Positions 11,769-24,168 of a DNA stretch of 64,000 nt are shown here, one piece after another. This stretch comes from Pogostemon cablin. Taxonomy: Eukaryota; Streptophyta; Magnoliopsida; Lamiales; Lamiaceae. Both the position numbers and the translations under genes were made by a program. Each line of letters begins with the position of its first letter. Position 1 is the first letter of the stretch. The stretch lies in NCBI GenBank assembly GCA_023678885.1, contig CM042987.1, forward strand, positions 28,358,927-28,422,926. The letters run 5' to 3'. The notes under the pieces were generated by a model. That model made no database searches, was not told the origin of the DNA, and saw only the letters and a list, made by a program, of their open reading frames with translations.

Positions 11769-13000
11769 TACAAAATACTAACTCATCAAATCATTTTGTA
11801 AAAAGTGGAGATGTTTTAAGAAAGTATATTAATGGATGTGAAAAGAATCAAGAGAGGACACAGAAAGAAAAATAAGGAACAATAGATTTTGGTGGTATGC
11901 CTTTTTTCAAATTAAATAATGAACTACAATATAAATTAAATATTAGTATATGAATCATATTTAATTTTACACTTAGATAATAACTAAAATTCTAATATTA
12001 AAAAGTTAAATCAAGTAAAATAATATATAAACCACGAAATAATTCCGTGAATCGGACCACACAAACTATAACATTTTTAATAAATCCAGTTCATTTATTA
12101 AATTCTATTATGTTGTAAGTATTATATAAGATGGGAAAGGTCCGCCAATATTGAGACTGCCATTTAACTGCGCAATAAGTCATTGCACATGCTATTATAT
12201 CTTTATGATCACTCAATTCAATTCATGCTTAGTATTAATTACAATTAGGTGGGTTAATTAAATTTTATCCAGCTCTGGGGAATACTACACCTCCTGTGGA
12301 TAAGTAACGTAATTTACACCTCTTGTTTAAGTTCCACCCACAAATACATGGTAAAAGATAATGTGCACTCAATGTATGGATTAATATTCTAGGGTTTATA
12401 TTTCATTCATAGTTCTTATATCTCATAAAACTCATTTAATGATCTTGTAAAAAATTTTCCTTAATAATTAATATCATATAAATTGAATATTTCATGCATT
12501 AATTTTCTTTTTGATATTATTAATTAAGCTAAGACTGAGTATTAGTTTCAACGTATTTGATAAAGATAAATATTATATGCAGAGAATATGTGAAGTTTTC
12601 CTGTATCACTACTCGAATCGTTATCACGTAGTATATACGAAAGTGATACAAAAAATTCGAACCGATAATAAAGTATTATGCATTCGTCTTTACAATAAAT
12701 CATTTACAAAATTTTAACAATTAGCAATAAATTATAGTAATTCTTTCAAAAGTAATAATACGATCCAACTCATTAAGTCATCATTTTCATTTTGATTCGT
12801 CTCTCTAAAGTTTTAAAGGTAAAATAATTAAAATAGCACCGATAGACAATTTTGCCACTTTTACATTAAGACAAATCTTTAACCAATTTTCATTTCATAA
12901 ACAAAATTGCCCTTACTTTAAAATTTAAAAATTGACCCCACACCCTACCTACCTGGATCGATAGGCACCTACACCCGGACCAACACATGTTAATGGGGGA
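11769..13000. other. Intergenic, nothing recognised
   Basis: AT-rich without recognisable coding sequence; the 68-codon open frame at 12511-12717 has no recognisable features. From about 12940 to 13005 the base composition rises and fragments such as ACCCGGACCAAC may belong to the minisatellite seen at 14208. Confidence 0.45.
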
Positions 13001-13005
13001 CTGAT

Positions 13006-14207
13006 TGTTGGCATTTGGATCTTTTGGTTAACGCGAACTGTTAGGGTTCCATGCAATTCTATAGCCGCGAAAGTATAGTCATAGAATTGAATTAACTTTC
13101 ACCAGGATTTGTTGTTGAAGATGTTGAACAGCACGAACAAACAACCTTCCGATCTTCTGTTGTATTCCTAAGGCGCGTCTTGACGTTTTGTGGACAACGA
13201 TCTCCAAGACGAACTCAATCTGCAGTATTCTCTCTATTCTCATAGTTTTTGGCGTGATTTTTCTTATGGTTTGGACTGCTGAGATTGGTTATATATAGGC
13301 TACAACATGGACCAAGAGGAGAAATTAAGATTGGGCCTCCCATTGGGCTTAAGTGTCCAAGTTTAGCTCAAAACTTATACTTAAGTCCAATAATAATAAA
13401 TCAGTCTACTAAAGAAATATTATTGCACTGCCACCTTAATCCCAAATTACGTTATGGGCTCCTTCTTATTATGAGACTGTTAATCTCCCCGTGTTTAAGA
13501 TTCAATGCCCATTAATTAATTAAGTTACTGACAACTCCATTAATTAATATCTTTACCAAGAGTAGTACCACCTTATTATCATGCCGAAATAAATCTACCT
13601 GCAGGGTTTACATGATAATCATTATGAGCTCCTCAAGGGGACATCATCAACCAATTCCGTTAGGACATAGATTCATTCTACAATCAACAGCACACCGTAG
13701 AGACAGTACCATCTCCCAACTTACCGAGCTTATTGATTTACGATTAAATCTCACCCATTGATGAATCAAAGAAATAAATACTCACTTACGTGTCGAGGTT
13801 ATTGTATAGGGATTAAGAGTACGAACATCCATAATAACAGAGATCTAGTTTTATTATATAGTCAGTATAAACCGAACGATCTCACCGCGGTCCTGCTCAA
13901 CACACACAAAGTGCATTAGTTTAATTCTATAGTCAAGACATACTAATACCAAATCACACTACAACCATACCGAAAGATAGTCCCCATCTATCTTGGTTGT
14001 GAACATTTGTTTATACTTTATAAGGAGCTGATAATATGATCTTCCGTGTGACGCCGCACACCACATTATCTACAGTATAAAGTAAATGGACTTTTGCAAT
14101 AATTGATAAACAATTATGCAAAATGTTTGATCACTTGATTCTCATTTTAAATATTATCAAAAACATTGTTCATACAAAAAGCTAGACTTTTAGTATACAA
14201 TCCAACA
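13006..14207 (-). mobile_element. Ty1/copia solo LTR, about 1.2 kb
   Basis: On the minus strand it starts TGTTGGATTGTATACTAAAAG and ends CCAAATGCCAACA, so the ends are TGTTGG..CCAACA. A TATA box (CTATATATAA, about 13287-13296) lies in a plausible place, with about 280 bp of R-U5 after it. No primer site or polypurine tract with coding sequence lies on either side, so it appears to be a solo LTR. The flanks CTGAT and CCGAC could be a target duplication altered by two C-to-T changes. The right flank is the GC-richer minisatellite. Confidence 0.65.
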
Positions 14208-14640
14208 CCGACAACCACCGATATTTGAATTGACATGCCGACTGATGTTGGTCGACTCGTCGACAGGGGACCGACAGCCACCGACACTCAAACCGACTGA
14301 TGTCGGTTGACTCATCGGTGGAGGACTGACCGCTACAGATACTCGAATAGACTGATGTCGGTCGGCTCATCGGTGGAGGATCGACAACAACTGACACCCG
14401 AACAGAATGACACATGAAGGTGTGGGATCTACTGATGTCGGTTGGCTCATCGGTGGGGAACCGATGGATGTTGGTCGGGATGTTGGTGAGGGACTGATCG
14501 ACGAATGTCTGTGGGGGACCGACTGGAACCGATACCCAGCCCGACGAACCGACGGATGTCGATCGAATTGTCGATGGGGAACCGATATCTGAGCATTGTC
14601 GGTGGAAAACCGACACTCAGACCGACATATCAACTCTATT
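14208..14640. repeat. Minisatellite, 55-bp unit, CCGAC-rich
   Basis: Units start at about 14238, 14293 and 14348 (spacing 55), each with CCGACTGATGTCGGT, CTCATCGGTGGAGGACC and CCGACACTC. A further unit at about 14428 is offset by 80, and the rest to 14640 is more diverged. The array contrasts in GC content with its surroundings. Long open frames on both strands here (for example 144 codons on the minus strand) follow from the repeat and are not evidence of a gene. Confidence 0.8.
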
Positions 14641-15135
14641 TGGTCAAAGGTATTTATGTTCACACACATTAAATTAAATTGGTTAAAATTGTATTGTTTA
14701 ATGTTGGCAAAGACATAGAGAGAAGAAAGTGGGTATTTATGCATTTTTTCCATTAAAATATCTAAACTATCACATACACTTTATTTAAGAAAAAAATAAT
14801 TATATCTAATACATCTAATGTATTTTATAATTTTTACATTATTATAAAAAATACTACTCTCCGCCCCATCAAACTTTTCACTTTTTTTTTATTTGTTTGT
14901 TCAATTATGTACACTCTTCACCTTAAAAAAAGTAAAAGTTTCAAAACAAATAACCTCCAATACATCATATTTTCAAAAATATCACTCTCATCTAACACAC
15001 ATATAATTTACTTTATTATTTATTAATTACTTAAAAATACAACTTTTCATTTAAAAGTCAATAAAATTAATAATAAAAAAATTCTTAAATTCCTTATTTA
15101 CTGTAACGATGAAAAACTTAGCAGAATAGAGAAGT
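14641..15135. other. Intergenic, with one degraded MITE end
   Basis: CTCTCCGCCCCATCAAACTT at about 14857 resembles one end of a Stowaway-like element, but the partner end was not found. Otherwise AT-rich without coding features. Confidence 0.45.
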
Positions 15136-15140
15136 ATAAT

Positions 15141-16671
15141 TGATTAGTCGTTAATAGTCCGGCGACCAAGCAATGAAATATCGAACCCAAGGGAATTTAG
15201 GATTCATGGTCTTTAGGTATAGCATCGTGATTAGTTAGGGATGATCGAAAAGGAGGTTTAAAAAATAAAAGAAAAATAAAATGCATGGAAAAATTAATCT
15301 AATTACAATATTTTTGGATTTTCAATGACATGGTAGTTTTCATGATGCACTCATATAATCAATCATTCAACATCTTTAATTATTTTTCATTTTTAAGTAA
15401 ATCATGGTAAGGGCGATCACGATTTCCACCTATCCCCAATGGCCATGGTGAATAGGATGTAGATTGTTTTCACAACCCCTAAAAAGCTCCTAGGATCGAT
15501 CCTACTTGCAATTTCCTTCAAGGTACTATGTTCGTATGGATGGGGTTTCCTTCACAGTTTAATCCTCGGACCTAAGTGATCTCACTAGTGTTAATTTATG
15601 TTGTTCTAAACATAATGACTCCTTGGCTAGGCTCCCCCTTATATTAAATCCTCATGTAATAAATGGAAGAAACTCACATATGATAATCATGCAAAGCAAC
15701 TAAGGGTAAAGCAACGACAAGACATGTCGATATACAATATACAACCTAATCACTATACACTAATACCAAAGGCATAAATCCCATATTACTACAAGGCATG
15801 CGAATTTCATAAATGAAATTTTATCAAAGCCGGAAATTCAATCAAGACATTTTCATAATTTAATCAATAATCATGCCTTCAATCAACCACCAAAACATAG
15901 AAAATAGAAAGATAATAAGTAGGATTAGATTATACCTTAATGAAGTTTTTACATCCATGAGGATCATCCTTTCCTTGGTGTTCCCACCATCTTGGAAAAT
16001 AATAAATTCATAATCTAGAAAAACATTTAAAGAAATGGATCCCCACCTTATTGGAAAATAATAAATTCCTAATCTAGAAAAATATTTAAAGAAATAGATC
16101 CCTCCCCCAAAGGGGAGGAATCTTAACTAGTGGAGAACTCTCTTTCAATAGCTCCCCAAATTCTAATCTAAAATATGAAGTGAATTGACTTGAATGGAGA
16201 ATTGTTGTTAATGGCCTTCATATGAGAGTGGATTTATAGTAGTGGGGTGTGAGGAGTGTTGATATGTTTAATCAATATGGGATACTTTAGTTCAAGGGCC
16301 AAAATAGGAAAATTAGGCATTAAAAATTAGCTGGCAGAAACTGACACAAAAATTCACTCGAATTTTTGTGCAGGGATCGAATTTTTGTGACAGCACGCGC
16401 GCAGCTTCACTGTTTTGGCTCGTTCTTGCTCGTTTCAACTCTGAATTGAGTTCCGTTTTCTCCCACATCTTCCTCTTTACTTGTATAATCCATTTCTACC
16501 TCATAATCACCAATTTTCTACAAAAAGTATAAAAATACCTTTCTTCAAGTAATTAAGCAATTAATTGTATCTTCCATAAAAAACATGCTTAACTACTGAA
16601 TTAAAGCCACATAAATCCAAGTAAATTCATGCAATTAAACCCATAATTCTAGGTGAATTTCACGTTGATCA
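15141..16671 (-). mobile_element. Athila-like Ty3/gypsy solo LTR, 1531 bp
   Basis: The sequence is bounded by TGATTAGTCG and CACGTTGATCA, with ATAAT repeated exactly on both sides (15136-15140 and 16672-16676). Read on the minus strand it begins TGATCAACGTGAAATTCACC, placing the TTTCACC block where the LTR at 45988 has TTTCACG; that is why the minus strand was chosen. A segment of about 65 bp (TTGGAAAATAATAAATTC..) is tandemly duplicated at about 15990-16110. There is no internal region, so it arose by LTR-LTR recombination. Confidence 0.85.
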
Positions 16672-16676
16672 ATAAT

Positions 16677-17307
16677 ATACATAAAAATTTTTCTTTTTTT
16701 TAATTTACGTCCAAATTAAGTCCAAAGTGTTCTAAAAAAATATTTAATATTATGAAAAATAACTATGAAGTAATTCTAATTCATTCCAAAAATGATGACT
16801 ACGTGACTTTCATTGACAAAAATCTCATTGAAAATCTTGGGAGAACCACTCCATTTAGTCTAATTAAGTAGTAAATCAAACTAAAAAAAGAGAGTAAAAA
16901 ATGGAAAGAAGAAGACAAAATTAATAAAAAGGCCATCATTATGATCAGCATACAATTGTCAAAATCAGTTGTACTTGAACCTTAAGGTACATACTCCTAT
17001 TAGCTTTTCATTATCATGATTCATGGAACAGTACATTGATCAATACTCGCAAGGCTGAATAAGTAACTTAAAATTAATTAAAGAAATATTTCTTTGCAAC
17101 GAGTTTACATGATTAATTATGTGTACCTTAATAATTTATGTTTTATTATATATGCCTTTTATATTTATTTTTAAGATTTGATATTTTAAATGTATAATTA
17201 TTTTTTAATACATAAATAAAGAGGTTATTAACAAGAGACTAGCTCAAATTAATTTGTACTAAGAATACAAAACTCAGCCACTAACACTATAGATAGACAT
17301 GCAATAT

Positions 17308-17344
<37 letters not shown>

Positions 17345-17690
17345 TCAAATTAATCCGTGAAAGATAGGTGAAATGTCTCTGACTAATGCTTTCATGAAAT
17401 AAATAAAAATTGGGTAACAATTGCCAAAGAGTCTGTCAGGCCATATTACATGAGATCATTTTTACTTTTTTATGTAGTTATATAGAGTATTCTTTTTTGT
17501 TAAAAATATTTGTACTATAAATTATTTATAAAATAGTTCATTGCATTACTATAATTTTTTATTAAATTAAATATCACTTTTTATTAACATGTTATTACTT
17601 CTTATTCGTTTTACGAAAATTTTCTCATACGAGTATTTGCCATAAGAATTGTATTAAGTATGTTGTTAAATTGTATACTTATAAAGGAAG
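16677..17690. other. Intergenic, with a (TA)n tract
   Basis: AT-rich. A TA microsatellite of about 33 bp lies at 17310-17342. Copies of ATTTATAAAATAGTTCA and TTTTTATTAA at 17500-17610 are loosely related to the 19.7-22.3 kb array. No gene seen. Confidence 0.5.
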
Positions 17691-17698
17691 TGTACGTA

Positions 17699-18180
17699 AA
17701 GCTATTTCAAACAAGCACCAAGAACTCATTTAGAATGCGAGATGGTGAAGACATTTGAAGAGTCCAAATATATATGGATGATATAATGATATCATCCATG
17801 GATAAAGAGTTAGTCTTCTGTAAACTGATTTTACGGTGTGAACCATGTGGTCTCCTTTAATTTAAACTCTATCAATACAAAAGGTATATAAGAGGATTGG
17901 AAGGGAGACCACATATTTTACATGACCGTGAACCCAATTTACACAAGTGTTTACTATGAATAAAATAATAAGGTATTACAAGACTATAAGACTTAAATTT
18001 ACTTTTAGGCTTGTAATCAAGCAAATGAGCAATGAAACTTTCATTTATCAACCTAAGTATACAATAGAGATGCTGTGAAGAAGTTATAAGTGATGATGGA
18101 TACATATGAAAATTAGGGGAAAGCTGTGGATATTACCAACTATAGTAGGATCATTACATGTTTAATCCAGTGGATAAAAC
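17699..18180 (+). pseudogene. Ty1/copia RT-RNase H relic, split by a MITE
   Basis: At 17699 the frame reads SYFKQAPRTH, matching the copia RT segment GLKQAPR. At about 17771 a different frame gives IYMDDIMISSMDKEL, the catalytic YxDD region with a Y-M-D-D form. After the MITE at 17827-17935 it resumes with IKQMSNETFIYQPKYTIEML at about 18018-18080 and a damaged GKAVDITNYSRII segment. Stops and frameshifts show a very old copy. No LTRs were found close by. Confidence 0.75.
17827..17935. mobile_element. TTTACGGTGTGAAC MITE, about 109 bp
   Basis: Inverted ends: TTTTACGGTGTGAACCATG..GGTCTCC at the left and GGGAGACCACAT..CATGACCGTGAAC at the right. Same layout as 11637-11768 and as the element that hosts the copia insertion at 32163. 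It interrupts the copia RT relic. Confidence 0.75.
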
Positions 18181-18189
18181 AAATTTTTA

Positions 18190-19690
18190 TGTGGCGTTCT
18201 TCTTTGTTAAATCCAAAATGCTAATTAGGAGTTAGGACTAATTCATAAATGAAGTGAAGATTTTTTCCACTTTTAATCATTTTGTCTCATTTTATACATT
18301 AGCAATCGGACAAGACTCGCCCGGTAGGTGGTTCGTTTAGCCAAAACTAATTAGGTGGTGCCCTTTTTTATAAATCAGATGCTAAAACTAATTCAAAATT
18401 GAAGTAAATGTTACGAGTCTTTTTTAGCATTAATTAATTCATAAAATAAACTTTAAGTTAACCAATGATTTGAAAATTGGAATTGACCGGTTGGTCCGAC
18501 AGGTTGAACCAAAAACCAGAACCAGTCCGAAACACTGAAAAAATTGTTTTTAGGGTTGAATCGTATTGAATCAGGTTAAAATGTTAAAATAAAAGAGGTT
18601 GAATTAGTTCTTTTGCAATATTTTTTTTTAGTTTTTTTTTTATATTTGTACTTTTCAATTTTAATGATGTTTCATTATTGTTGTTTTTTTCAATCGGTTT
18701 ATGTTCGACAGAAGAAGAGATGAGATTACACTATACCAAACAAATGTTCTCTTTCTTTTCTTTCTACTATTTAGTTTAATAGATTTATAAGTAATTCTCG
18801 TTTTATAAACATGATTGTTTCTTGTAATATCATGGGCTAGTGTAGATAAATTTAGATATTTGAAGGCTTTAATTATGTTGGATTGATAGATGTAGACACT
18901 GGTTATGATGATTTTTGCAGTATGCTTAATTCATCATTGAAGTATTGGATATAACTTATATATTTCATGTTCTACATCTAATTTTAATTATTTTAATGTC
19001 ATTGATCCTTGAATGATTGTGATAGATATTGGTATGTGTAGGAGGATTTTAAGAGTTACTTGTTATAATTAAGAGGATCGAACTGATCATATAATTCTTG
19101 ATTATTAGAATTTTTAATATTGGATACCTATTTATATATATATGCATGGTTGCATTATGATATAGGTAAGGAACCCCTAAATTAAATTTATGCAGTACCT
19201 ATGGGAAATACTTATTGATGTTTAAATAGCAGGAAAAGTTTTAAGAGTGTTAGTATTTAAAAAGGGAATAAGAATTATTCCTCCCACAATCTTTTATGAT
19301 TAATTGAAAGTATTTGTGGTAATGAGTGATCTTGACCTAAGTAGCTTAGTATTTTTATGATCACTCCTATAACTTCGGCATGAATCTGATTTGCTACCGT
19401 CAAGTGAAGTTGATTCGATTGAGTAGAATTAGATACTCTAAAACTATTTTGTCTTCTCTCTCATTGTTATTTTCTAAGTGGGTGATTCTTGGGTGAGATC
19501 GTCTCACGGATCCTATTACGTGACACGGATCCTTCCTAACCCATTGAAAGGAAAAAAAAAAAAAGCAGCCTAATTAAATTGAGAAAAAACGGGAGCCTTA
19601 TTAATTGAAAAATAAGTAAGGCCTCTGTTTGTTTTCAATTTAAATAAACACGCCCATGATGCATGCATTAGTTATTTCGGAATGCATTGC
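18190..19690. other. Intergenic, nothing certain
   Basis: AT-rich. A GTGAGATCGTCTCACGGATCC palindrome-like end at about 19493-19515 belongs to the GAGACCGTCTCACG repeat family, but the partner end is unclear. No coding sequence recognised. Confidence 0.45.
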
Positions 19691-20324
19691 TGCTAATAGT
19701 GAATTCAAATCAATTTTTTTTATAATTGTTTATAACTTTTAATATTGTTCACTTTTAATTAAAAAAATATTATCTATAATTATTATTATTAACAATAGTT
19801 CATTGAATAATTCAACTATTTTATTATCATTTTATTTTAATTGAATATCACTTTATATTAAATATGTTATCACTTTTTATTTATTCTATGAATTATTCAT
19901 ACAATTTTAAAATAAATGCTTGTCATTTTTTATTTATTGTGTATCACTTTTTATTAATAATATTATCATTTTTTATTATTTCAGTGAATTATTTGTGAAA
20001 TAATTAAATTAGACGAATATTACTTTTCTTTGATTATAATCACTTTTTATTAAATAAATTATCACATTTTATTCATTTAATATATTGTTCGTGAAATACA
20101 TTTTTGTAATTAGTTATCACTTTTTATTAAAGATGTTATCACTTTTATTTTAAAATATTATCACTTTTTTATTTATTTATGAAATATGGAGTAATTCACA
20201 ATAACGTTATCACTTTTCATTAAAGATATTATCACTTTTCATTTTCACATTTTATAAATTTAATATTTAAATTAAAAATATTTTTTTTAAATTATTACAT
20301 TTTAAGATAATAATAAAATTAGGC

Positions 20325-20562
20325 AAAGACTTGTGTGAGACCGTCTCACGTAAGCCCTTACGTGAGACGGAGAAAAGTGATAACTTCTATAACAAAAATT
20401 GATATTGAATTAATGAAAAGTGATAATGCAATTTCATGAACAATTTATAGTGTAAATGAAAAGTAATAACATTTTATAGAGAAAGTGATAACAATTTATG
20501 ACGAAAGTGATAATTATTTTAAAAAGTGTAAATGGTCTCATGTGAGACGTTTCATGCAAAAC
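20325..20562. mobile_element. GAGACCGTCTCACG MITE, copy 1
   Basis: It starts AAGACTTGTGTGAGACCGTC with the palindrome CTCACGTAAGCCCTTACGTGAG, holds GTGATAAC motifs, and ends GTCTCATGTGAGACG. A (TA)n tract follows directly. Confidence 0.65.
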
Positions 20563-20563
20563 C

Positions 20564-20590
<27 letters not shown>
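20564..20590. repeat. Short (TA)n tract
   Basis: TA repeat followed by CACACACG at the edge of the MITE. Confidence 0.8.
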
Positions 20591-20598
<8 letters not shown>

Positions 20599-21705
20599 AT
20601 CTCATTTCGTGAGATGGACAATCCAAATACCCATGTATTCAATCAATTGACGGCGTGGCGCTAGCGATCATTAATCCATATTTTTGGCGCGTGGAGCTCT
20701 TCATTCGCTCACCATTGTCAAAACCATTCTACTATTGTTTGTAGTTTTTAATTATATAATTAGAATTTAAAATATTTTATTATATTATCATTTGTTAAAA
20801 CTAAGTGAACTATATTTTATATTATTTATTAATGTCACTAATTTTCGTAATGAAGTATTATTTTTTATTAGAAATTCGTAAAATAATTTTACATACATAC
20901 TTATCATATTTATATTTATTCCCACCTTTTAATTATTAATTAAACGTTTCAATTGAACGATTATATTTTTCATTAATAGATATTTTTTATTAAAAATGTT
21001 ATCACTTTTTACTCGTTCTATTAATTGTTCATAAAATAATTTAATTATTCACTAATTACTTTTTCTTATTAAATATTATCACTATTTTAATAAAATTGTT
21101 ATCAATTTTTATCTGTTTCTATAAATTCATAAAATAGTTCAATTCAACGATAATCACTTTTCTTTTATCTGATGCCACTTTTTTATTAAAAATATTATCA
21201 CTTTCTATATATTTCTACAAACTGTTTATGAAATAGTTCAATTGAATGTATATCATTTTTCTTTTATCAAGTGTCACTTTTTCTATCCTACGAAATTGTT
21301 TATGAAATAATTCAGTTTAATGATAATCATTTTTTCTTTATTCAGTGCACTTTTTGTTAAAAATGTTATCACTTTTTATATATTCTACATATGGTTCATG
21401 AAATATAATTCAATTCAACGATAATCACTTTTCCTTGATTCGATATTACTTTTTGTTAAAAATGTTATCACTTTTTTATGTATTCTATGAAGTATATGAT
21501 TCATGATATAGTTCAATTGAATGTAAATCCCTTTTCTTTCATTATGTATCACTTTTTATTAAAAATGTTATCAATTTTTCTCTACAAAGTGTTAATGAAA
21601 TACTTCAAATCAATGATAATCACTTTTTTTTTAATATGGTGTCATTTTTTATTTAAAATATTATTATTTTATATATATATATTCTATAGATTATTATTGA
21701 AGGGT

Positions 21706-21950
21706 AGGTCTTGCGTGAGACCGTCTTACGTGAGACCATTTTCACTTTTTAAAATAGTTATTACTTTCGCTAAAAAATGTTATCATTTTCGCTATAAAAT
21801 GTTATCACTTTTCATTTATACTATAAACTGTTCATGAAATAACATTATCACTTTTCAGCAATTTATTATCACTTTCTTTTATAAAAGTTATCACTTTCTG
21901 ACCGTCTCATGTAAGCTCTTACGTGAGACGGTCTCACACAAATCTTTGTC
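21706..21950. mobile_element. GAGACCGTCTCACG MITE, copy 2 (best preserved)
   Basis: The left end GGTCTTGCGTGAGACCGTC and the right end GACGGTCTCACACAAATC are inverted, each with an internal ACGTGAGAC palindrome. The interior is made of TTATCACTTT units. About 245 bp, non-coding. Confidence 0.75.
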
Positions 21951-22034
21951 ATTATTGAAATAATTTAATTGACTGTATAGAATCATAGAATCTTAAAAAA
22001 ATAAAAAATATATATTTATATTACTAAATAAGGA

Positions 22035-22260
22035 TAGGTCTTACGTGAGACCGTCTCACGTGGGATCATTTTACACTTATTAATATAGTTATCACTTTCG
22101 CTATAAAATGTTATCAATTTTGCTGTATAATATTATCACTTTCCATTTACGCTATAAATTGTTCATAAAATTGCATTATCATTTTTCATTAATTTAGTAT
22201 CACTTTTCATTATGGAAGTTATCACTTTTTGACCGGGCTTACGTGAGGCGATCTTTGCCA
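22035..22260. mobile_element. GAGACCGTCTCACG MITE, copy 3
   Basis: It starts AGGTCTTACGTGAGACCGTC and ends GGGCTTACGTGAGGCGATC. Collinear with copy 2 but with a decayed right end. Confidence 0.65.
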
Positions 22261-23134
22261 ATAAATAATATGAATGAGAGAATTTCTTTTAAAATTTCAA
22301 AGAAAGTTAATTATTTTTTATTTTACAAAGACAGTTAAATTGAAATGGAACAGGTATTACCGTATTGGTGAATTCGGCAGCGCATAATGCATTAAGCGTT
22401 GCACTTGCCCAGAGCCTATACGTGGCGCGTGGACTAATGTTATCCATATTGAATTTGGATATGTCCGTCTCAAGATCCGTGAGACGATCTCGTACAAGTC
22501 TTTGCCTTATATATATATATATAACATAATTAATTTTATTTCATAACTAATTATTCAATTTTCTAGATTAGTTGCACCAAACAGGCCCTTATAAAAAATT
22601 TAATTGGGTTAGTGGAGGATTCGTCTCACGAACTAGGATCCGTGAGATGGTCTCGCCCAAGTCTTTTCCTTTTGATAAATATAAAGTTTTTTTTCTTCTA
22701 TCATGCTCTTTTAATATTGTACACGTGTAATTCTGATGTCATAAAAAAATTATTGATGAATAATTGTATATATAATTTATAAATTAGAGGGGTGTGAGAA
22801 GGTGAGGTGCAAGAATGAATTGGTGGATGGTGCATAGGTAATGCAGGAAAATGAAATTGGAAAAAGGGTAAATCCACATGGTTGACACATGATTTATGTC
22901 TATATTTCACATGCCTACCATCTTCAATTAAAACCATCAAACTTTTTCTACCATGCCATGGCCCCTATCATTTTAATTTTAGATTAGACAATTCATATTG
23001 GTACATCTCACTACCTCTAAATACCACTACTAGTGTTTTTTTTAAAGAAATATTTTTTTAAAGAAATATTATTGTATTTAGGGTATGAAGATTACTATAA
23101 AAAACAAACAAAGTACAAATTACATGTAAAAATA

Positions 23135-23215
23135 CTCCTTAAATCTCATTGAAACGTACGCGCTTTCTTTGTAAATTACAAAGGAAGCGCGTATGTTTCA
23201 ATGGGATGGAGGGAA
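23135..23215. mobile_element. Hairpin Stowaway-like MITE, about 81 bp
   Basis: CTCCTTAAATCTCATTGAAA pairs with TTTCAATGGGATGGAGGGA; the inner arms ACGTACGCGCTTTCTTTGTA and TACAAAGGAAGCGCGTATGT are almost perfectly complementary. TA flanks both sides. Sister copies lie at 26153 and 59383. Confidence 0.85.
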
Positions 23216-23966
23216 TATTTATACTACTACTAATTACATCATAAAACCACACAAAAATCATTGTTGACTATTTTCCAATAAGCACTTGCTTGGTTCTCCA
23301 AACCCGTCGGCGTATTTAACATTTTGAAACAAACTTTTTTTTTCTCTATATCTATTAACTCCACACTTGAACTTTTATTTCATCCATATTCTTCCTTAGA
23401 TTCCCTTCTACATTATTAAATACAACGTTGTTTAAGTTTTTCAAATAATTCATACCGTGCACATTCTATTAGATTAATAATATTTATTTGAGTCCTGAAA
23501 ATTTATTAAAAATGAGAGAGTTATATACTAATTGCTATTAGCCATTAGGGCAAGTTTCTTGACATGTATTTTGCACGTAGGGTCCAACTAGAGCCCTCTT
23601 TTTTCACCGAAAAATAAAAAATGTTGTCAGAATATTGTCGAAAAATTTTAGAGTTCAATTTTAGTCCTTATTTATCTATTTATTAATTTTGTTATTTTTT
23701 ATATATTAAAATTCCTTAAAATATATTTATATATTTTATTACATGAAAATTTTAATAATTATTTTATATTTTAATAAATATTTAAAATATTATTTTAAAA
23801 ATAAAAATTAAAAAAAAAATAATTAAAAAAAGAAAATATTTTAAAATTATAAAGATCTATTTCAAACATGCTTATAAGACTGTATGTGATATTTTCCCAA
23901 GGTTGGAAAGGGGATGACAATTTTGAAAATAAAGTATATATATTAAAATTATTAGATTGTGTGATA

Positions 23967-24168
23967 CTTCCTCCGTTCGATTTTAAGGTATCCATTTATT
24001 TTTTGTACGTGGATTAAGGAGTATTATTATTATATAAAGTTGGTAGTTATATTAGAGGGAAGTTGTGGACCATATTGTGTACTTTTTTATTAAATATGGG
24101 AAATGGATACCTTTGAAGCAGACACAAAAAATAGTAAAAATGAATACCTTAGAAGCAGATGGATGGAG
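23967..24168. mobile_element. Stowaway-like MITE, about 202 bp
   Basis: CTTCCTCCGTTCGATTTTAAGG and AGCAGATGGATGGAG are inverted ends with TA on both sides. TGGATTAAGGAGTATTATTA inside recalls the longer Stowaways. Confidence 0.75.

Larger units (their letters stand above)
19690..22262. repeat. Degenerate TTATCACTTTT array with embedded MITEs
   Basis: Dozens of copies of (G)TTATCACTTTTTATTAA or its inverse, at irregular spacing of roughly 25-110 bp, fill this stretch, often with TTCATGAAATAGTTCAATT between them. Three terminally inverted units of the same material lie inside (20325-20562, 21706-21950, 22035-22260). The open frames here are short and repeat-derived. Confidence 0.75.

Noticed and set aside
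14182..14753. Two overlapping open frames of 128-144 codons on the minus strand
   Set aside because: They lie in the 55-bp minisatellite and the repeated TDEPTDISR-like peptides simply mirror the DNA units; frames are open on both strands.
21478..21837. 119-codon frame, hydrophobic, in the TTATCACTTTT array
   Set aside because: Low-complexity AT-rich translation of the repeat array.
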